A stretch of DNA of 52,569 nt from Candidatus Iainarchaeum sp. (GCA_012799645.1 JAAZKV010000018.1:105519-158087); one strand, 5' to 3'; positions 41,806-51,248 are shown, numbered from the stretch's first letter. Notes: generated by a model from the letters alone, not told the origin. Translations and numbers: made by a program.

Positions 41806-44800
41806 ATGTCTTTACCAGTTTTTGTTACAAAAAGAGATGGTTCTCGTGTTTCTTTTAATTCAGAAAAGATCGCGGTAGCTATTTGGAAAGCAGTTGTTGC
41901 TGTTGGGGGTTCGGATAGAGAGAAAGCAAACAATATTGCAAAAATTGTGGTGGAAAAAATTGCTGAAAGATTTCCCAACCAAGAGAGTGTTGCTGTTGAA
42001 TCAATTCAAGATATTGTAGAAGAAATTTTGATTAAAGAGGGACATGATAAAACAGCCAAGGCGTATATTTTGTATCGTAATCAAAGAGAGTTGATGAGAA
42101 GAACAGAGGATATGGTGAATAATTTTGAAGTAGTTAATCAGTATATTACTCAAGAGGATTGGAGAGTTAAAGAAAATTCTAATATGGGTTATTCTTTACA
42201 AGGAATGAATTTCAATATTGCGGGTAGAGTGGTTTCTAATTATTGGTTGGGTAGAATTTATCCAAAAGAAATTGCAGAGGCACACAAATCAGCAGCTATT
42301 CATATTCACGATTTGGATATTTTGGCAACTTATTGTGTGGGTTGGGATTTGAAACAATTATTGATTGAAGGTTTTACTGGGGTGCGTGGTAAAGTTGCGT
42401 GTAAGCCCGCTAAACATTTCAGATCAGCGCTTGGTCAAATAGTGAATTTTTTTTACACTATGCAAGGAGAAGCAGCAGGGGCTCAAGCGTTTTCAAGCTT
42501 TGACACTTACTTAGCTCCGTTCATTAGGTATGATAATTTATCAGAAAAAGAAGTGGAGCAAGCATTACAAGAGTTTGTTTTTAATTGTGCAGTTCCAACA
42601 AGAGTAGGGTTTCAGTGTCCTTTCACTAATATTACTATGGATTTAGTTGTCCCTAAACACATTGCTAATGATCCAGTGATTATTGGTGGAAAAGCAATGG
42701 AAGCAACTTATGCCGATTTTCAAAAAGAAATGGATTTGTTGAATAGAGCATTTGCAAAAGTAATGACTGAAGGGGATGCGATCGGAAGGCCTTTTACTTT
42801 TCCAATCCCTACTTACAACATCACTCCTGATTTTGATTGGGATAATCCTAATTTGGATTCAGTGTGGGAAATGACAGCAAAGTATGGGATTCCTTATTTC
42901 GCCAATTTTGTTAATTCTGATATGAGTCCTGATGATGCGAGAAGTATGTGTCTTAGTGGGAGTGAATTCATTTTAGTTAAGATTAATGGTAAAATAAAAA
43001 ACACTACTATTTTTGAATTAGTATCAACTTTTGGGAGCGAAGGTTGGTGCGAGAATAAGTTTGATGTGCAGGCCCTTTCTTTGAATGAAAATTATTTAGT
43101 TGAGTGGGTTCCTATAAAAAATTTTTTAAAAACTAGGTTAACTGGTTTGGTACAAATTAGAACCGAAGATGGGAAACTGTTCAAAGCTTCTTCAAATCAC
43201 CCTGTTTCAGTTCTCACTCCGCAAGGAATAATTGAAAAAAATGCAAAAGACATTCAGTTAGGAGATTATTTATTAAGTTTAAAATCAGGAGAGGGTGTTT
43301 TAAATAAAGAGTATCAAAAAATAGGTTCCTATTCTCTTGATGAAGATTTAGCTTTCTTTTTAGGTTATTTTACTGCTGATGGGACTTACTTAAAAAAACC
43401 CCACTCTTCTTTATTGAGTGGAATGCAATTCACTTTCAATGCATTAACTTTAACTAATTTGGATAAAATAAAATCAATTTGTTTAAACAAGTTTAATTAT
43501 TCTTTGAAAGAGAAAAAGGACTCTCGATACAATTTGAATTATGGTTATTTTTATAATTCAGAATTAGCTAATTTATTTTTTAGTAATGGGTTTGAGAAAC
43601 ACGGAAAAGTTTCTTCCCTAATTTTTAACTCTCCTAAGAGTGTAATAAATTCTTTTTTAGAAGGGTTCTTTGCAGTGGGTGGTTATGCAAAAAAACAAGA
43701 GGTTCATATTAATGATAAAGTTCTTGCAAAAGAATTAGTTTTATTATATTCTTTAATAGGAAAACCTGTTTTTTTCAAAGAGCGAGAAAATTCTCAAGTA
43801 ATTAGATTAATGCATAAGAAAGGTAATTTGAATAAGAGTGAGTTAGGTGTTAATTGTTTGGATGAGTTAGTTTTAGGATTGAACAAGAGTGGAATGGTTG
43901 GTTTGGCCTCAATTCAAAAATACTCTACTCAAACAAAATTATTCAAAAAAATACGACAAGGTGCTTTTTATCCTGTAAGAGTTTGTGAAATAATTGAATC
44001 AAATAATACTGAAGATTTTTTTGATGTTGAATTGGAAAGAAACCACAGGTTTGTTCATTCACTTGGATCAATAACCCATAATTGTTGCAGATTGCGTTTG
44101 GATAATAGAGTGTTGAATAAAAGAGGGGGTGGATTGTTTGGAGCTAATCCTTTAACAGGAAGTATTGGAGTGGTTACAATTAATTTACCAAGAATTGGTT
44201 TTTTATCAAAAACCGAAGAAGAGTATTTTAACACTCTTAGTCACTTAATGGATTTAGCAAAAGATTCTTTAGTGATTAAAAGAAAAACAATTGAAAGATT
44301 AACAAACCAAGGGTTGTATCCTTATTCTTCTTTTTATTTAAGAGGAGTAAAAGAAATTACTGGTTCTTATTGGGCAAATCATTTTTCAACAATTGGATTG
44401 CTTGGAATGAATGAATCATTAATTAATTTTTTAGGAAAAGATATTACTTCAAGAGAAGGGCATGCGTTTGCAGTTAAGGTTCTAAATTTTATGAGGGATA
44501 AAATTCAAGAGTATCAAAATGAAACAGGGGATGTTTTTAATTTAGAAGCAACTCCTGGTGAAGGAACTGCGAGAAGATTTGCTTGGTCAGATAAAAAACA
44601 ATTCCCTACTATTGTGGTAGCGAACGAGAGTGCTTTTAAGAACAAAAATGCTGCTCCATATTATACAAATTCTTCACAACTCCCAGTAAATTACACTGCT
44701 GATTTATTCAAAGCACTGGATTTACAAGATCCTCTTCAAACCCTTTACACTGGGGGAACAGTTTTTCACATTTTTTTAGGAGAAAAAGCCCCTTCAAAAG

Positions 44801-44946
44801 AAGCAGCAAAACAATTAATTAAAAAAATAACTAACAATTACAAAATGCCTTACTTTTCTCTAACCCCAAGCTTTAGTATTTGTCCAATCCACGGATATAT
44901 TAGTGGAGAACACGAGTATTGTCCAATTTGTGACAAAGAAAATTAA
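41806..44946 (+). CDS. nrdD: Class III ribonucleoside-triphosphate reductase NrdD, intein-containing, lacking glycyl-radical segment
   Basis: The 1046-residue precursor gives a 668-residue mature chain after intein removal. It has an ATP-cone (VTKRDGSRVSFNSEKIAVAI ..., first 90 residues), then the NrdD barrel (HIHDLDILATYCVGWDL, FVFNCAVPTRVGFQCPFTN, MCCRLRLDNRVLNKRGGG once spliced, GSIGVVTINLPRIG). The C-terminal zinc element is present (SICPIHGYISGEHEYCPIC), but the protein stops at DKEN. Family members continue with EVYSRVVGYxRP, which contains the essential radical Gly. That segment is a separate gene at 45286-45438. ATG 41806 is chosen; GTG 41797 is in frame. Anaerobic metabolism is implied. 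Confidence 0.95.
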   Translation: MSLPVFVTKRDGSRVSFNSEKIAVAIWKAVVAVGGSDREKANNIAKIVVEKIAERFPNQESVAVESIQDIVEEILIKEGHDKTAKAYILYRNQRELMRRTEDMVNNFEVVNQYITQEDWRVKENSNMGYSLQGMNFNIAGRVVSNYWLGRIYPKEIAEAHKSAAIHIHDLDILATYCVGWDLKQLLIEGFTGVRGKVACKPAKHFRSALGQIVNFFYTMQGEAAGAQAFSSFDTYLAPFIRYDNLSEKEVEQALQEFVFNCAVPTRVGFQCPFTNITMDLVVPKHIANDPVIIGGKAMEATYADFQKEMDLLNRAFAKVMTEGDAIGRPFTFPIPTYNITPDFDWDNPNLDSVWEMTAKYGIPYFANFVNSDMSPDDARSMCLSGSEFILVKINGKIKNTTIFELVSTFGSEGWCENKFDVQALSLNENYLVEWVPIKNFLKTRLTGLVQIRTEDGKLFKASSNHPVSVLTPQGIIEKNAKDIQLGDYLLSLKSGEGVLNKEYQKIGSYSLDEDLAFFLGYFTADGTYLKKPHSSLLSGMQFTFNALTLTNLDKIKSICLNKFNYSLKEKKDSRYNLNYGYFYNSELANLFFSNGFEKHGKVSSLIFNSPKSVINSFLEGFFAVGGYAKKQEVHINDKVLAKELVLLYSLIGKPVFFKERENSQVIRLMHKKGNLNKSELGVNCLDELVLGLNKSGMVGLASIQKYSTQTKLFKKIRQGAFYPVRVCEIIESNNTEDFFDVELERNHRFVHSLGSITHNCCRLRLDNRVLNKRGGGLFGANPLTGSIGVVTINLPRIGFLSKTEEEYFNTLSHLMDLAKDSLVIKRKTIERLTNQGLYPYSSFYLRGVKEITGSYWANHFSTIGLLGMNESLINFLGKDITSREGHAFAVKVLNFMRDKIQEYQNETGDVFNLEATPGEGTARRFAWSDKKQFPTIVVANESAFKNKNAAPYYTNSSQLPVNYTADLFKALDLQDPLQTLYTGGTVFHIFLGEKAPSKEAAKQLIKKITNNYKMPYFSLTPSFSICPIHGYISGEHEYCPICDKEN
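42949..44082 (+). mobile_element. Intein in NrdD at the active-site Cys
   Basis: The 378-residue intein spans CLSGSEFILV to SITHN, interrupting ARSM/CCRLRL. Splicing residues are intact: Cys1, block-B SSNHPV, the THN end, and Cys +1. It encodes a LAGLIDADG endonuclease: motif 1 LGYFTADGTY keeps its catalytic Asp (intein residue 144), while motif 2 LEGFFAVGGY has Gly in place of Asp (244). The site lies at the finger-loop Cys region of class III RNRs. Confidence 0.92.
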
Positions 44947-45285
44947 ATGATGGAAATTATATGGCGGAAAATGGGGGAAATTAAATATTGGAAATTAAAT
45001 ATTGGAAATTAAATGGGGGTAATTGAATAGGAGAAATTAAAGAGGATAAGTGTTTGTGGATAATTGAATGAGGATAAGTAAATGGAGATAATTAAGTTAT
45101 GAAAAAGTTTGTGTGGGAATTATTGGAAAATTAAATTATGAAAAAGTTTATGAAAAATTAATTAGTGAAAAAATTATTATGGAATTAAATTATTGAGGAA
45201 TTATTTAGTGAAAATATTTTGTGGAATAGTTTAATGTAATATTAGTGCGTGAATTTTAAATTTATTTTTAAAGGAGTGATTTAGT
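44947..45285. other. 339-nt repetitive spacer splitting nrdD from its glycyl-radical gene
   Basis: The spacer has three 14-nt tandem units (GGAAATTAAATATT, 44976-45014) resembling the nrdD stop region, degenerate GGATAATTGAATGA units and two TTATGAAAAAGTTT copies. Stops occur in all plus frames. TTTTAAATTT (about 45254) and AAGGAGTGA (45271-45279) at its end serve the next gene. Confidence 0.7.
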
Positions 45286-45438
45286 ATGGTTAAAACAAAA
45301 TGTGAAGTGTATAGTAGAGTGGTTGGTTATATTAGGCCAATTAGTAATTGGAATGACTCAAAGCAGGCCGAGTTTAGTGATCGGTTGAAATTTGATTCTT
45401 CAATGAAATCCGACAATCAATCAAAATTAAAGTGTTGA
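45286..45438 (+). CDS. Free-standing glycyl-radical peptide of class III RNR
   Basis: The 50-residue product MVKTKCEVYSRVVGYIRPIS then NWNDSKQAEFSDRLKF matches the C-terminal segment of NrdD, including the RVxGY radical Gly (residue 14) and the WNxxKxxEFxxR tail. The preceding NrdD stops just before the equivalent of EVYSR, so the two chains together make one complete enzyme. AAGGAGTGA six nt upstream and a TATA-like TTTTAAATTT show independent expression, and nrdG follows after 34 nt. Stand-alone glycyl-radical subunits are known for pyruvate formate-lyase (YfiD/GrcA), but an equivalent for RNR is unusual. It is too short for routine gene calling. Confidence 0.93.
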   Translation: MVKTKCEVYSRVVGYIRPISNWNDSKQAEFSDRLKFDSSMKSDNQSKLKC

Positions 45439-45472
45439 ATTGTTAAATTGATATTTGGTTTTGGTGGGTTTT

Positions 45473-46171
45473 GTGTTCATTGGAGGGTTGCAAGAATTAA
45501 CTCTTACAGATTTTCCTGACAAAGTGGCGTGTATTGTTTTTTTAGTTAATTGTAATTTCAAATGCAAGTTTTGTTATAATAAAGAATTAACCTCCACTAG
45601 TTTTTTTAAAAAAAGTAAAAGGAAATTGATTCCTGATAATGATTTTTTTTTGTTTCTTGATTCAAAAAAGAAAATGCTTGATGGGGTGGTGATTACTGGG
45701 GGAGAACCCACTCTTTCTCCTGGTCTAGTTGAGTTTGTAAAAAAAATTAAACAAAAAGGATTTTTAGTAAAACTTGATACTAATGGTTCAAACCCTGTTG
45801 TTTTGGAAAAATTGTTGAAAAAAAATTTGGTGGATTATGTTGCAATGGATTTGAAGTCTCCTGAAAAAAAACACAAATTTATTACTCAATCAAGTGTTCC
45901 TTTTTCAAAAATAAAAGAATCAATTTTTATTTTAAAAAACTCGGGTGTTTTGCACGAGTTTAGAACCACTTTGTATCCTAGACTATCAATTGAGGATTTA
46001 AAAGAAATGAGCGAATTAATAGTTGGTGAGAGGTGGTTTTTGCAACAATTTGTCGGAAAAAATGTTTTGGACAAAAACTCTCGTCATCTCCGCGCTTTTA
46101 ATAACAAAAAATTGGAAAAAATTTTGAAAGAATTAAATAAAATCACCAAAGTTTCAGTTAGGGGTTATTAA
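45473..46171 (+). CDS. nrdG: Anaerobic RNR-activating radical-SAM enzyme NrdG
   Basis: The 232-residue radical-SAM protein has the cluster motif CNFKCKFC, GGEPTL for SAM binding, and the usual LQELTLTDFPDKVACIVF start. It abstracts hydrogen from the radical Gly of NrdD using S-adenosylmethionine. Its position right after the glycyl-radical peptide gene supports joint function. GTG 45473 is the probable start, with GGTGGG just upstream; the frame extends to TTG 45455. The size is similar to archaeal activases. Confidence 0.92.
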   Translation: MFIGGLQELTLTDFPDKVACIVFLVNCNFKCKFCYNKELTSTSFFKKSKRKLIPDNDFFLFLDSKKKMLDGVVITGGEPTLSPGLVEFVKKIKQKGFLVKLDTNGSNPVVLEKLLKKNLVDYVAMDLKSPEKKHKFITQSSVPFSKIKESIFILKNSGVLHEFRTTLYPRLSIEDLKEMSELIVGERWFLQQFVGKNVLDKNSRHLRAFNNKKLEKILKELNKITKVSVRGY

Positions 46172-46261
46172 GGGTTATTTTTTGTTTTTTGTTTTTTTTT
46201 GTTTTTCAAATATTTTTTTATTGGTTAAGGGTTTTTAATAAGTAGTGGGGTTGTTTTTGTT

Positions 46262-46837
46262 ATGTTAATTGGTGTTGTTGGATTGAATGGGTCAGGGAAG
46301 GACACTTTCGCTTCTTATTTAGTTGAAAAATATGGTTTTCTTCATAAGGATTTTGGTCAAGAGATTAGGGATGAGCTTAAAAGTTTGGGCAAAAATTTTT
46401 TGGACAGAATTGAAATGATTAATTTGGGTAATGAGAGGAGGAAAATGTTTGGGGCTGATTATTGGGCTAAGCGTTTACTTAAAGGTTATTCAAAAAACAA
46501 AAAATTGGTTTTGTCTTCAGTGAGAAATCCTGCCGAAGCAGAAACAATTATTTCTAACGGGGGAATTATTGTAGAAGTTTTTGCGAGTATTGAAACAAGG
46601 TTTAAACGAACTGTTGCGAGAGTAAAAAAAGATCCTGCGTATAAACACGGAGATATTGTTTTTGAGGATTTTAAAAATAAAGAATTGCTTGAAATGAAAA
46701 ACCCTGATCCTACAAAACAACAAACACTAAAATGTATTTCAATGGCTAAACACAAAGTTGATAATAATGGATCAATTAAGGAATTCCAAAAAAGAATTGA
46801 CGAGTTAATGAATGAATTAATGTATTCAACAAATTAA
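46262..46837 (+). CDS. P-loop nucleotide kinase (UPF0200/dephospho-CoA kinase-like)
   Basis: The 191-residue protein carries Walker A GVVGLNGSGKDT, KDFGQEIRDELKSLG, LSSVRNPAEAETI (the xGxRxxxE block), and a basic lid VFASIETRFKRTVARVKKDP. This arrangement is found in archaeal UPF0200 and in deoxynucleoside-monophosphate kinases of the same superfamily. Placed after the RNR and near ThyX, a dNMP kinase role is attractive but not shown. ATG 46262 follows a TTTTTAATA-like promoter (about 46231). Confidence 0.75.
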   Translation: MLIGVVGLNGSGKDTFASYLVEKYGFLHKDFGQEIRDELKSLGKNFLDRIEMINLGNERRKMFGADYWAKRLLKGYSKNKKLVLSSVRNPAEAETIISNGGIIVEVFASIETRFKRTVARVKKDPAYKHGDIVFEDFKNKELLEMKNPDPTKQQTLKCISMAKHKVDNNGSIKEFQKRIDELMNELMYSTN

Positions 46838-46892
46838 CAAATTTGTTGAGTTAATGAAATTGGTGGATTTTAGTATCTCTTTTTCTTTTTGT

Positions 46893-48155
46893 TTAGTTTT
46901 TCAATATTTCTTTAACAATTATTTCATTAGCTCCTAAGAATTTGTTTTCTTTTACATATCCTTTGAGTTTTATTGTTTTGTTTATTTTATTTTTTGATAT
47001 TTGTTCAAGTATTTCTTCAGTGCTTTTGTTTTCTAGGTTTTTGTTAAATTCTTCTTCGTTGGTTTCAATAAATTCTAGTGCTTGTTCTCCAAACATAGTG
47101 ATTTGTGTTTCGTTTGTCTCATCATTGATTATTGCTGATAATACGGGGTTTTGTTTTCCGCTTATTTCTCCGCACTTGTCACAATACACTCCGTTTTCTG
47201 TTTTTGTTGCTTTTTTGTTACATTTTTCACAAACCAAGTATGCTAGTTTTCCTGTGGATATTTTTACAATTTTTCCTTCCACAACAACGTTATCTCTTTC
47301 ATTTAGTTGGTTTAGTTTTTTTTCTAAATACTGTGTAGTGTCAGTTTGGTTTATTGTGTTTATTTCTTTTTCACTTTTTTTAATTTCGGATGTGTATCCT
47401 AAGTGTAGTTCTGTTCCAAACCTTCCTTCTTTTGTGTAAGCGTTAGTTATTTCTATTATATCTCCTTCTGAAAAATTATCAATTATTGTTGCTTTATCAT
47501 TCCACGCACTTGCTTTTATTATTGCGTTCTCATCCCCTAGTTGGAATGAACACACTTTTCCTTTTCTTTCACTATTTTCAAATTCTGTGCAAGGGAATTT
47601 TCTAATTATTTTTCCAAAAATATTCACATTACTCATTCCTGCTTTTAGTTCAGTGCTTTTTTTGTATTCAGTTTCGTTTTCTTTTATTGTTTTTACTTTT
47701 CCTCCAAACCCGAGCGAAATTTGGTTTTTATCATTGTAGGTTGTAACAATTAGGTTTGTTATTACTACTTCGTTTCCTTGTTTTATTTTGTTTTCTTCTA
47801 TTTGGTCATTCCATAGTGTTCCTCTAATTTCTCCCGTGTTGTCACTTATAATAAAGTTTTGCAGTTTTCCTTTTTTTCCATTTTTTTCAAATTCTTTTAT
47901 TGGATAAATTAGCTCTATTTTTCCTTCAATTTCTATTCCTTTTTTTCCTTCGCTTAACTCACTGATTTTTAATCGTTCATTTTGTTCTTTTAGTATCCCT
48001 AGTTCTTTTTTTACTAAATCTATTGCTGCTTCTTCTGTTAATAGCCCTGCGTATTTTTCTGTATTTGCATTAACCATTTTTTTTATTTCTTCGCTAGTTT
48101 TGTTTGTTGTTTTTGCAATTTCGTTGATTTGGTTTTCAATAGTTGTTTGGTCCAT
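46893..48155 (-). CDS. Replication protein A, multi-OB with zinc finger
   Basis: The 420-residue protein has an N-terminal helical region, three OB-folds (IEGKIELIYPIKEF ... GTLWNDQIEENKI; NIFGKIIRKFPC ... ASAWNDKATII; VVEGKIVKIS) and a zinc finger in the last one (CEKCNKKATKTENGVYCDKCG). This is the large archaeal RPA that coats single-stranded DNA. ATG 48155 is preferred to 48170 because TTATAAAA (48183-48190) lies about 30 nt upstream. Unlike the single-OB protein at 22362, it is the canonical RPA. Confidence 0.92.
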   Translation of the reverse strand: MDQTTIENQINEIAKTTNKTSEEIKKMVNANTEKYAGLLTEEAAIDLVKKELGILKEQNERLKISELSEGKKGIEIEGKIELIYPIKEFEKNGKKGKLQNFIISDNTGEIRGTLWNDQIEENKIKQGNEVVITNLIVTTYNDKNQISLGFGGKVKTIKENETEYKKSTELKAGMSNVNIFGKIIRKFPCTEFENSERKGKVCSFQLGDENAIIKASAWNDKATIIDNFSEGDIIEITNAYTKEGRFGTELHLGYTSEIKKSEKEINTINQTDTTQYLEKKLNQLNERDNVVVEGKIVKISTGKLAYLVCEKCNKKATKTENGVYCDKCGEISGKQNPVLSAIINDETNETQITMFGEQALEFIETNEEEFNKNLENKSTEEILEQISKNKINKTIKLKGYVKENKFLGANEIIVKEILKN

Positions 48156-48314
48156 ATTAATTTTGTTCATACAAGGATTTTTATAATCTTTCCAAAAAAA
48201 TCTTTTTTTATTTAATTTTTTGTATTTTTTTGTTCAATTTTTTTCAATTGAAAGGGTTTTTATACACGTTTTTTCTTATAGTTGTTATTAATTTGTTGAA
48301 AATTAGTGGTTTTT

Positions 48315-49091
48315 ATGGAACAAGGGAAAGTGTATTCAAAATTATTATCTCAATTAAAAGAGGAAGCGGGTCAACTTTTTTTGATTATTGACCCTCCTAA
48401 CCAATCCCCTAAAGAAGCTGGTAAAATAGCCAAAATTGCTGAAAATGTTGGGGCTAGCGCTATTGGGGTGGGTGGTTCTTTGGGCGCTCAAGGAAAATTA
48501 CTTGATGATACTTTGATTGAAATTAAAGATAATTCAAAACTTCCCACAATTCTTTTCCCTGGCAATATTGCTACTTTATCAAAAGAAGCTGACGCGATTT
48601 ATTTTATGTCAATGTTGAATAGTAATGATCCTTACTATATTTCAGGAGCTCAAGTTGCTAGCGCTTTTCCAATAAAAAAAATGGGTATTGAAGTAATCCC
48701 AACTTCTTATCTTATTGTTGAACCAGGAAGAGCGGTTGGTTTTATGGGCAGAGCGCAATTGATTCCTAGAAATATTCCTTACTTGGCCGCCGCTAATGCT
48801 TTAGCAGGAGAGTTTTTGGGTTCAAAGATTGTTATTTTAGAATCAGGTGGAGGAGCAGATGCTCCGGCTACAAAAGAAATGATTTCTGTTACAAAAAAAT
48901 CAATTTCCATTCCTCTAGTTGTTGCTGGCGGGGTGAGAACTCCCGAATATGCTTTTGATTGTATTTCAAGCGGAGCAGATATTGTTCACGTTGGTTCTGC
49001 TATAGAAAAAGCAGGTTCAGAAAAAGAAGCACAAAACAGATTAAAAAAATTAGTTGATGCTGTAAGAAAAGGAGCAAAAGCAAAAAAATAA
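48315..49091 (+). CDS. Geranylgeranylglyceryl phosphate synthase
   Basis: The 258-residue TIM-barrel enzyme makes the first ether bond of archaeal lipids from sn-glycerol-1-phosphate and GGPP. Diagnostic blocks: LIIDPPNQSP, AIGVGGSLG, LFPGNIATLSKEADAIYFMSMLN, EVIPTSYLIVEPGRAVGFMG, YLESGGGA-type ILESGGGADAP, VAGGVRTPE and HVGSAIEK. Length fits group II. The start is ATG 48315; GTG 48306 is in frame. It supports archaeal identity. The lipid reductase is at 11662-12885. Confidence 0.95.
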   Translation: MEQGKVYSKLLSQLKEEAGQLFLIIDPPNQSPKEAGKIAKIAENVGASAIGVGGSLGAQGKLLDDTLIEIKDNSKLPTILFPGNIATLSKEADAIYFMSMLNSNDPYYISGAQVASAFPIKKMGIEVIPTSYLIVEPGRAVGFMGRAQLIPRNIPYLAAANALAGEFLGSKIVILESGGGADAPATKEMISVTKKSISIPLVVAGGVRTPEYAFDCISSGADIVHVGSAIEKAGSEKEAQNRLKKLVDAVRKGAKAKK

Positions 49092-49315
49092 TTTCTCACA
49101 ATTTTATTTGTGTGTTTTTTATTTTTGTAATTCTTTTTTTTGTTTATTTTTTTTGTTAATTATTTTTTATTATTTTTTTTATTTTTTGTTTTATTTTGTT
49201 TGTTTTTTTAATTATGTTATAATTAGTTTTTTTTATTGTTTGTTTTTTTTAATTGTTTTTTTTCATTTTATTTTTTTATTGTTTTTTTGTTTTAGTTTTT
49301 ATTTTCATTTTTTTT

Positions 49316-50191
49316 TTAATTTAATTTTAGTTCAATTATTGTTTTTTTTATGTGTTCTTCTAGTTTTTGTTTTTGTTTGTATCCTAGTTTTTGTATTTTT
49401 TTGGTGCAATAGTTTCTTTCTTTTCCTAAGTGTCTTATGTTTTCTTTTGTTAGGGTTTTTGATTTAATTATTTTTCCAAAAATTTCTCCAACCCAACTTG
49501 GCACATGTTTCATTTTTGTGTTTTTCATTCCTAAGTGTTTTTTTGAGAGTTCGCAAAATTTGTTTAAAGTAATTTTTTCTTTACACGCTACTAAGTATGT
49601 TTCTCCACATTTTCCTTTTTTGATTAGTAATTCGATCGCGTTTATTAGTTCATTTATTGGAGTTATTTGGAATGTGTTTTCTCCTTTTAGTGGGAGTGGG
49701 AATTCTTTTTTTAGCATTAAAAACATTTTTTGCCAGTAATAGTTTGATCCAAATATCATTGCACTTCTTATTATGTTTATACAAATTTTTTCTTGTTGTG
49801 CAAGGAGTATTTTTTCCGCTTCCAGTTTGCTTTTTTCGTAATTGTTTTCAGGGTTTGTTTTTGTTTTTTCACTAATTTTTCCGTTTGGACATCCGTACAC
49901 TCCGGTTGAGCTTAAAAAAATTATTTTTTTCACTTTTTGTTTTATTGCTTCTTCCACCAAATTTTTTGTTCCTTTTACATTCACTTCCCATAAATCAGGG
50001 TTTTCATTTTCAACAATTGCTGCTAAGTGTATTATTACATCAATTCCTTTTAGTGATTCAAATAGTTCTCCTTTGTCAAGAATATTTTTTCCTTCTTTTG
50101 AATCATACTTTATTATAGTGTGTTTTTTTTGAAGAACTTTCACTAGTTCAGTTCCTAAAAAACCGCTTGTTCCTGTTATTAGTATTTTCAT
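49316..50191 (-). CDS. NAD-dependent epimerase/dehydratase (extended SDR)
   Basis: The 291-residue protein has GTSGFLG (NAD-binding), DVIIHLAAIV, SSTGVYG and the catalytic YxxxK in NYEKSKLEAE. It belongs to extended short-chain dehydrogenases that act on nucleotide sugars. The C-terminal domain is divergent, so the substrate cannot be named; a role in surface glycans is plausible given the secreted proteins. It is followed by a T-rich spacer. Confidence 0.88.
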   Translation of the reverse strand: MKILITGTSGFLGTELVKVLQKKHTIIKYDSKEGKNILDKGELFESLKGIDVIIHLAAIVENENPDLWEVNVKGTKNLVEEAIKQKVKKIIFLSSTGVYGCPNGKISEKTKTNPENNYEKSKLEAEKILLAQQEKICINIIRSAMIFGSNYYWQKMFLMLKKEFPLPLKGENTFQITPINELINAIELLIKKGKCGETYLVACKEKITLNKFCELSKKHLGMKNTKMKHVPSWVGEIFGKIIKSKTLTKENIRHLGKERNYCTKKIQKLGYKQKQKLEEHIKKTIIELKLN

Positions 50192-50411
50192 ACTTATTAT
50201 TGATTTTTAGTTTTTTTAAACTTGCTTATGCAGTTTTTTTAATTCTTTTTTTGAATTTTTTTTGTTTAGGTTTGTATTTATTTTTTTTAATTTAATTTTT
50301 ATTGTTTTTTATTTTCTTGTTTTTTGTTTTATTTTGTTTGTTTTTTTAATTATTTTATAATTAGTTTTTTTCTTTTTTTTGTTTCTCATTTTCACATTTT
50401 TTTTATTAATT

Positions 50412-51206
50412 TTATATTAGTAGTGTTGTTATTAGTGTTGGGTGGGTTAGTGCTATTATTGTTCCTAAAAATATGAATGGCCCGAATTTTGGTAGGTTTC
50501 TTAACACAATTATTTCTTTGATTTTGTGTTTTTTTAGTATTGTTAGTTCTTTTTCTTCTACGAGTTCTTTTCCATTAACTAGGTTTAGTATTTTTTGCGG
50601 ATTGTTTTTTGATAATATTTCATCCTCTTCTGCGTTTTTTAGTTTTATTTTTTTTTCAAAAAAGTTTTCTTTTATTCCGTTTTGGAATGCTATAAAAATT
50701 ATTCCTAGTGTGATTGGTATTCCTAGAATTATTGTTGTTTCTATTTTTATCATTTTTAAGTTTAGTAAAATAGCGAAGTATCCGATTATTATTGTTGAAT
50801 AAATTATTGCTTTTTTTATTTCGTTTTTTTCTTTTTTTATTTTTCCTTTTTTTAAGTATTTTATAATATAGTATGTTGAGTAGAATGTCATTGATAGTAT
50901 TGACGCGGTGAATATTGTGGTAATAATGAATTCTGGATTGTTGTAGGGGTTTAGTAAACTAATTGCAGTGAATAATTTTACGTCCCCTCCCCCGATTTTT
51001 CCAAGTTTGTATCCTATTAGTAGTATTATGAATAGTGTTCCTGCGATTATTATGTTTGTTAGTTGTCCTTGGGTGATTGATAGTATTAGTCCTATTATTA
51101 TCATTGGGTAGGTTATCCAATCGTAGATGTATCCTGTTTTGGTATCAGTTATTGCTCCAATTAGTGTTCCAATTAATAGTATTCCTTGTTGTATTAGTGT
51201 TATCAT
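50412..51206 (-). CDS. A24 family prepilin/preflagellin peptidase
   Basis: The 264-residue membrane protein has both catalytic aspartates of A24 peptidases: AITDTKTGYIYD after TM1 and GKIGGGDVKLF. Six or more hydrophobic segments are present, plus a cytoplasmic loop (ENFFEKKIKLKNAEEDE). It would process class III signal peptides of pilins or archaellins. None of the window's proteins has an obvious pilin signal. It is longer than FlaK because of the extra C-terminal part. Confidence 0.85.
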   Translation of the reverse strand: MITLIQQGILLIGTLIGAITDTKTGYIYDWITYPMIIIGLILSITQGQLTNIIIAGTLFIILLIGYKLGKIGGGDVKLFTAISLLNPYNNPEFIITTIFTASILSMTFYSTYYIIKYLKKGKIKKEKNEIKKAIIYSTIIIGYFAILLNLKMIKIETTIILGIPITLGIIFIAFQNGIKENFFEKKIKLKNAEEDEILSKNNPQKILNLVNGKELVEEKELTILKKHKIKEIIVLRNLPKFGPFIFLGTIIALTHPTLITTLLI

Positions 51207-51248
51207 TGTAGTATTTTAGTGTTTTTTTGTTTTATTAATAGTTTTGTT

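Noticed and set aside
44947-45285. Simple sequencing frameshift in nrdD
   Set aside because: The gap is 339 nt of repeats with stops in all frames, and the downstream part has its own ribosome-binding site, so a single indel cannot explain it.
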